From Chrysomallon squamiferum (lineage: Eukaryota; Mollusca; Gastropoda; Neomphalida; Peltospiridae), in NCBI GenBank assembly GCA_012295275.1, contig CM022673.1, forward strand, positions 9,766,788 through 9,815,787: 49,000 bases of DNA, written 5' to 3'. The notes under the pieces were generated by a model. That model was not told where the DNA came from and did not search any database. It saw only the letters and a list, made by a program, of their open reading frames with translations. Position numbers and translations under genes: made by a program. This document shows positions 1 to 49,000 of the stretch, in pieces; within the stretch, counting starts at the first letter, position 1; every line of letters begins with the position of its first letter.

Positions 1-213
1 TAATATAAACATTAAACGTATTAAAGCAAATTATTAATTTACAAATATAAGAAAAATAATGTTGCGGATAAGCAATAATACTGTCATTATCTTTCTTTGA
101 TTTAAAAAAAAAAGAAAAGATACGTTACATTATTTTTAAAATGGCTTATAAATTAACTGAAAGAAAAAAATTCAGTAGGACGGTCTTATTTATAATCAAT
201 TTATCTTTAATTC

Positions 214-245
214 CCAAGGTCAACGGAAAATGTGGGTCAAGGTCA
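214..245 (+). promoter_or_regulatory. Two FTZ-F1/ERR-type half-sites
   Basis: CCAAGGTCA (214-222) and TCAAGGTCA (237-245) both fit the extended monomeric nuclear-receptor half-site YCAAGGYCR and lie 23 bp apart in the same orientation. This type of site is bound by FTZ-F1/SF-1 and ERR receptors. Only the motif match is seen; function is inferred. Confidence 0.25.
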
Positions 246-376
246 AAGCAATTATGTAAAAATGATTGCTAGTTAATGGAACTCCCTGTTCAAAAATGCA
301 TTAAAAAAAATTAATATAACTCTCTGCAGTTAATGTTAGAAAGAAAGACTCGCTAACAGGATTGGTAAACTTACAC

Positions 377-389
377 TTTATTTTTTATT
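377..389 (-). terminator. Tandem AATAAA polyadenylation signals
   Basis: On the minus strand two AATAAA hexamers (389-384 and 382-377) lie about 41-53 nt beyond the TAG stop at 432-430. They would give a very short 3' UTR of roughly 70 nt. This supports the gene ending at exon 6, but AATAAA is common by chance in DNA this AT-rich. Confidence 0.4.
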
Positions 390-429
390 TTTGTTGTCAG
401 AAACGAATATCAAAAGAAAGAATGTTTTT

Positions 430-44343
<43,914 letters not shown>

Positions 44344-44625
44344 ACATAACTTTTACGAAACACAGATATTACAGACTTCTCTTTTTTTCCCCTTAGAGGT
44401 AACCCATGTTTCCCAGATTATAGTTTTTGTAGTATGCCTATCAACGCGAGTCTTCGGTGTACTCCAACATCGATCTGATTCCAGCGCCCAGTTCGTTCAC
44501 TCTGCTTCTGTTATTGAACCAAACGGAGACTTAGCTGCGTCATTTTCTTCAGACGTTTGCTACGACAGGGTCTCTCGCTTTGAGGGAGGAAATTACAATC
44601 AAGTACAAAAGAAAAAAAAAAGATA
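44344..44625 (-). other. Putative 5' leader with four upstream ATGs
   Basis: Non-repetitive sequence upstream of the exon 1 start. Minus-strand uORFs start at 44543 (10 codons), 44470 (9 codons) and 44407 (4 codons). A fourth starts at 44347, runs 30 codons and overlaps the chosen start out of frame, stopping at 44255. If this is leader, translation of the channel would be strongly dampened. The plus-strand frame over the same interval (44234-44626) is an antisense shadow. Confidence 0.4.
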
Positions 44626-44636
44626 AAAATGGCGGA
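44626..44636 (+). promoter_or_regulatory. YY1-type motif near the likely promoter
   Basis: AAAATGGCGGA fits the YY1 consensus AAnATGGCGGC in all but the last base. YY1 sites often lie close to transcription starts. It lies about 290 bp upstream of the exon 1 ATG, which makes this interval a reasonable promoter candidate. Inference from position and motif only. Confidence 0.3.
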
Positions 44637-44639
44637 TTT

Positions 44640-45180
44640 GTTATAGATTGGTTTTCTTTTTTAAATTTTTTTTTTATTGATAACGTCTTCCGTAAATGAA
44701 CTAACAGATATGGTGCAGTTCTCTGATTATTTTAAAATTAATTTCGATGGCAAAATTGAAAAGGAAGGAAAGCGAGAATTCGTTTCTATAAACACTTTTT
44801 TGCCATATATATCAACCTTTATCTATCATTCTATATATATATATAAAAATGCAACAGTCGTATAACATCACATATTATCTAACAGCATTAAAACACTGCA
44901 TTAACCGAGAAGGGAAACACAACATCGTAATAGGGAAAGGAAATTTGGTAAATAAATGAGTCGCTAACTTAATACGTTTGACAAATATATGACAAGAAAT
45001 CAATGAAAATACCCATCAAGTGTTATCTGTTCCAGCAGACTAGGAAGGAAGAGACATTCTGAGTTCGAAAATTGGCTTTATTGTTTAACTTATTTATTAC
45101 ATATTTTACTTAGTTTCTACATGCGTGTCAATATAATATGTTTGTTCGTACGTATAACTGTAATTGCGTAACGATTACTG
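44640..45180. other. 5' flank, nothing recognised
   Basis: AT-rich unique DNA with a T-run near 44660 and a short TA run (44832-44845). No gene seen. Confidence 0.4.
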
Positions 45181-45182
45181 TA

Positions 45183-45312
45183 CTATGTGTGTGTATGTCC
45201 GTACGTAGGTACGTATGTGTATGTATGGTGCATATATATGTATGTGTGTGTGTGTGTATACATATGTACGTAATATGTGTATGCATGTGTGTGTATATAT
45301 GTATGTGTTTTT
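45183..45312. repeat. (TGTA)n/(TG)n microsatellite
   Basis: TGTA, TG and GTAC units; artefactual C/V/Y-rich frames on both strands. Confidence 0.85.
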
Positions 45313-45631
45313 TCGTTTCATAACAGTATACTTCAGATTTAGTTGGATTAAATCTAAAAACAGGAGACATCGTAAATTTTTATCAGTTCCAAAAAAAAAA
45401 AAACAGTCTGCGTCGCTGAAATAATAATTTAATATGTTTTTTAGATTCAGTTCAATATTGAATGGAGATTTCTAGATCATTAACCTGGTTTTGATACACA
45501 AAGCATGTTAATAATTACTGTAATAACTACTGTGACTGACAGTAAAGAGTGATGATAGCATCATTGCATTAACAATATCAGTCAATGCTGCAGTCGCATT
45601 TTTTATAATAGTGGTGTCAAATGCGCCATAG

Positions 45632-45639
45632 TAATAATA

Positions 45640-45680
<41 letters not shown>
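45632..45680. repeat. (AAT)15 array
   Basis: Nearly perfect AAT triplets. Confidence 0.88.
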
Positions 45681-45683
<3 letters not shown>

Positions 45684-45745
45684 AATGGTGATGAAATTAT
45701 GGTGGTGTAGTGTGTCTACATTATTGTTATTATTATTATTTATAT

Positions 45746-45748
<3 letters not shown>

Positions 45749-45829
<81 letters not shown>
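45749..45829. repeat. (TC)40 array
   Basis: Perfect TC dinucleotides upstream of the gene, in the opposite orientation to the (GA)42 at 43776-43859. Confidence 0.92.
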
Positions 45830-45830
<1 letters not shown>

Positions 45831-48690
45831 AACCTTTCCATTCCTTTTAATGATTTACAGTAATTAGGTTATCTCCCTTTAACTGCATAACCATGGCTTG
45901 GCGAATCGCTTACATAATTTAGAATTAACAGTTTGTAGATTTGATAAAATAATGCACTAGCCCCGTTGTAAAGGTAATTCTTTTAAAAAGAAACTGTATT
46001 TATATGTGTTTAGATAGAATGTGTGTTTATGTAATTTGTAATATCTATGAATGCATGCATATAGATAGGTTGATTGATAAATATATAGGTAGGTGTGTGT
46101 GTTTTTATATATGTTTTCATTCGTTATATATCTAATTATATATAATTATATATGTACGTTACGTGCGTGTCCGCTTGTGTGTGTTTAAATACTCACCTTT
46201 TTAAATTCAATTAATCATGGAGATAGCTTGCTTTTGAACAAGATAATATCTGTAATATGTTAAGCGATCTATTTCACTTTTGTATCCACAGGTAATTTTA
46301 TTAGTGTGTTTAAAATCTTTACGTCATAATTATTCGAGGTCAAAGAAAAAGAAGAAATTTCTAAATCTGAGATGGTTCGGGAGCTTCATGATACTGGCTT
46401 TGTCTCCTCTGACACTTGATAACGAGATAGTTTTGAATTTCACACTTGGATTTCTCCACCGAAAACAGCGATAAGTATAATAATTATACGAAGCTAAACT
46501 GCACATGCGCAGAAGCCGCACTGGCGATAGAATGAGATGGCTTGGTAGATAAAGCAGGAAGAGTATATTAATCTGTGCAAATACAACAGCTTTTGTTTTC
46601 AAATTAATACAGTCTTGATGTAATATAAAGTTTATCGCCAAATTGCATTGCGCGGAAATTAATATGGTCTTAATGTTGCCTCAATTCTCTGGTGAAATTA
46701 TATTTTGCGACAACGAACGGATGGTTTGAATAGTTTTACAAAGATCGACCATTTTACATTAAACACGTTTTTCTCTGTAGTTCAATGGTCAACTCATTGA
46801 GATTTAGATTTGATTAATTTAACGACTGCACCCAAGGAAGTTTACACGTAACTGTTTGTTTCGATCGAATATCTGTTATCTGAGAATGTTGTGAATGGTT
46901 GCGAGGTTCGATTCATGTTTTCTTTACTGATAAATTAGTCTGTATTAATACGTGTAACATCTAGTAGTTCGCGTGTTTTTAGCGATAAGATGTTACTTTG
47001 TCATTCAGTCATACACTCGTCCGTTCGTCCTTTGTTCAAGCATTCATTTATCCTTCATTCATTACTGGAGAATGACAAATTTTATATTCAAGTTAATAAA
47101 AATAATAACAACAACAACAATATTAATAATAATTATTATTATTATTATAACAGCAGCAATTCTGAATGAATATAAATAAAATCCTGGATTAGAGATAAAA
47201 TAAAAATAAATGTCTACTTCAGGAAAATAGTTAATGTCTGTTACGTGAACGTATTATTACTATAATAGTAATAGCAGTAGTAGTAATAATAATAATAATA
47301 AAATTAGTCTAGCAAGCTTGGGTAAAAGATACTAATGTTCTCGAAATACCAACCATAAGATCTTCATGATTTTTTTAAATATTCAAACTGCTACGTAAAT
47401 TAAACCTAGAAATTCTAAGTTTCTTTTGTTTTGTTTGTTATTTTTTTTTTTTTATAAACGTTAAAAATAAAATAAAAAGGGAAGTGATAGGCTGAACATT
47501 TTGTTATCTTGATTACCCCTATTCTGTTTTCATTTTCGCTCGAATATGTTTTCACTGAAATGCGAAAAGAAAAAATTTGAGAAATATATTCTAATAGAAA
47601 AAAAAAAAAAAAATAAAATAAAATAATAAAAAAAAAAAATTATAAAAGCAAAATATAAACCAAAAATTAAAAGTATTTACTTCACACGGCTTAAACCAGA
47701 TTTGCATAATTAACCCATATTTATTTACACTATTTTTTTAGTTATCATTTTTTTTCAAAAACACATTTATAACTGTCAGAAATAAAATTAAGATCGTAAT
47801 ATAGCGGGAAAAAAGATAAAAAGACGAAAAAAAAAATAAAAGAAATAACCCGAAGAAAAACCCTAACCGTAATAAATACAAATACCAGTCCTACTAATAA
47901 CACCAGGAAGAATCAAACCAACGGTAGCCACAAACGAAGTTTTTTGTGGTCACTCACGGAAATTCATAGCGGTCGTGACTGAATTCTTTTCGTCAAACGT
48001 AAAACCAAGTTTGACATTTCGGCGGTTTACCTTTGATATCGTGCTGATACCGAGATACGAGCTGTGACATAAAAGAAAAAAAGAAACTAACCGTGTAAGC
48101 CACGGTGGCACGACTTGTTATTTATGGTCACGGCTGAAAACCGGAAATACTTTTTGTTTTAGAAATAAGCATACGCAATCTGATTTCGTTATCTACGTTT
48201 TTGCGACTGATTTGATTAGCTGAAATCTATTTCGCATGAGTTTTAGGCTTGATTGATTAGTTTTCCCTAATTTATGATGTTTAACGGTCAGTTATTTAAT
48301 TTTGTACATTTATTTATTTAATATTTATTATAGTTGTTGTTCCTCAGTTGTTATTGTTATTGTTGTTGTTGTTTTGTTGTTATTATTAATTCTATTATTA
48401 TTATTATCATCATCTATAATAATTTATGTTGCTGTCTTACAAAATTTAGTAAGTTTGTATTCTCTGTGTGTATGTTTATACTTGTGTGTGTATGTGTATG
48501 TGCACTAAAAGACAAATATTGTGACACATAAAAGACAAAGAGAACTGATAATAATTCTTTACTTTCGTGTACGAAATGTTGTAACATGAAAAGAGAAATG
48601 TTCGTAAATATGGAAACTGGCAATAGTGCCTGAAAAGGGCGCATTTCCCTATGAAAATGAGCCTCACCACTACAAAGGATCCAGACAGAA
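45830..48690. other. Upstream flank, no gene recognised
   Basis: Unique AT-rich DNA with short triplet runs (47095-47155 AAC/TTA; 47265-47302 AGT/AAT; 48340-48422 TTG/TTA) and an A-rich stretch (47598-47640). The open frames at 46280-46474 (plus) and 46330-46641 (minus) overlap and show no domain or splice support. A CpG-bearing patch at 46500-46530 contains GCACATGCGCAGAAG, resembling an NRF-1 half-palindrome. The block 47930-48130 is also comparatively CpG-rich. None is assigned. Confidence 0.4.
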
Positions 48691-48699
48691 GGGTTCACA

Positions 48700-49000
48700 C
48701 AGAGAGTAACGAGTGTGCATTGATACAAGCCTGAAACCATCGACTCATTGAGGCCATTAAACAGGAGAAAGTTGCAGGGAACGTTATTCCTCAGATCTGA
48801 CGAAGGATAAGGTGGAGTCCTGCACTGTTGTTGCAAGATTCGGAAAAAATCTCAAACATCTCTCCTTTGCCTCTCAGATATGTTCAACTGGTGACACATC
48901 CGGAGATCTGGAAGGCCAAGGTAGCAATCAACATTTTTTTAATTATTGATATACTACTGCACCACGTTTTGATCTGGTGTTATCATGTGGTGATGCCACC
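48700..49000 (-). pseudogene. Tc1-like transposase relic, cut by window edge
   Basis: Tc1-family transposases carry a DDE catalytic core. On the minus strand, in order: HDNTRSKRGAVVYQ (from 48987), which carries the second catalytic Asp in the family context D-N-A-R; then, after a stop and a one-base frameshift, WPSRSPDVSPVEHI (48918-48877) with the final Glu of the triad; then a diverged stretch with stops; then MSRWFQACINA and, in another frame, MHTRY (about 48752-48722), which together match the usual C-terminal end of the family (IxARGGHTRY). The Asp-to-Glu spacing is about 33-34, fitting DD34E. Several stops and frameshifts make it inactive. The N-terminal part lies beyond 49000. Confidence 0.85.

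Larger units (their letters stand above)
1..429. other. 3' flank of the Hv gene
   Basis: This AT-rich stretch lies downstream of the stop codon of the minus-strand gene. It holds short A-runs, two nuclear-receptor-like half-sites (214-245) and, next to the gene, a pair of AATAAA signals (377-389). I see no further exon with a credible acceptor, frame and similarity here, so the gene probably ends in the window. A more distal 3' exon beyond the left edge cannot be excluded. Confidence 0.5.

Noticed and set aside
46280-46641. Overlapping frames on both strands, including a minus-strand stretch ending NFFFFFDLE
   Set aside because: No acceptor at the required place, no phase match to exon 1 and no recognisable family.

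Overview
This is an AT-rich eukaryotic window dominated by simple repeats. Almost all of it is one gene on the minus strand, broken into small exons by long repeat-filled introns. I assemble six exons (44343-44246, 15928-15804, 15411-14759, 1789-1736, 1339-1201, 554-430). They join in frame through GT/AG sites into a 397-residue product. It is recognisable as a voltage-gated proton channel (Hv/HVCN1 family) by its S1, S2, S3 and S4 segments, the S4 W-R-x-x-R-x-x-N signature and a C-terminal coiled coil. The density of GA, TA, TAA, TGTA and TAG microsatellites, many minisatellites, very long introns and a molluscan-looking gene layout suggest a mollusc, perhaps a cephalopod. That assignment is inference, not proof.

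Layout. 1-429 is the 3' flank, with two AATAAA signals just after the stop codon. 430-1789 holds three exons: the coiled coil, S3-S4, and a 54-bp micro-exon for the S2-S3 loop. Intron 3 (1790-14758) carries minisatellites with units of 27, 52, 33 and 42 bp plus long TC/GA arrays. Exons 3 and 2 (14759-15928) encode S1, a very large S1-S2 extracellular loop and S2. Intron 1 (15929-44245, about 28 kb) is mostly microsatellites, minisatellites (40, about 165-174, 74, 26 and about 37 bp), two possible tRNA-derived SINE fragments and a few clusters of bZIP-type binding motifs. Exon 1 is at 44246-44343 with a uORF-containing 5' leader. The rest to 49000 is upstream flank, ending in a decayed Tc1-like transposase.

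What is unusual. The predicted channel departs from the human protein at positions that matter. The selectivity aspartate (human D112) is Glu. The first S4 gating arginine (human R205) is Leu and is followed by Pro. The S2 aromatic of the charge-transfer site (human F150) is Met. Only one of the two zinc-binding histidines is kept. An extracellular domain of about 205 residues with a CxxCxC motif and six N-glycosylation sequons sits between S1 and S2, where the human protein has a short loop. These are the strongest observations in the window.

No tRNA, rRNA or CRISPR array was found, and no second convincing protein-coding gene. Most other open frames are translations of microsatellites or antisense shadows of the exons.
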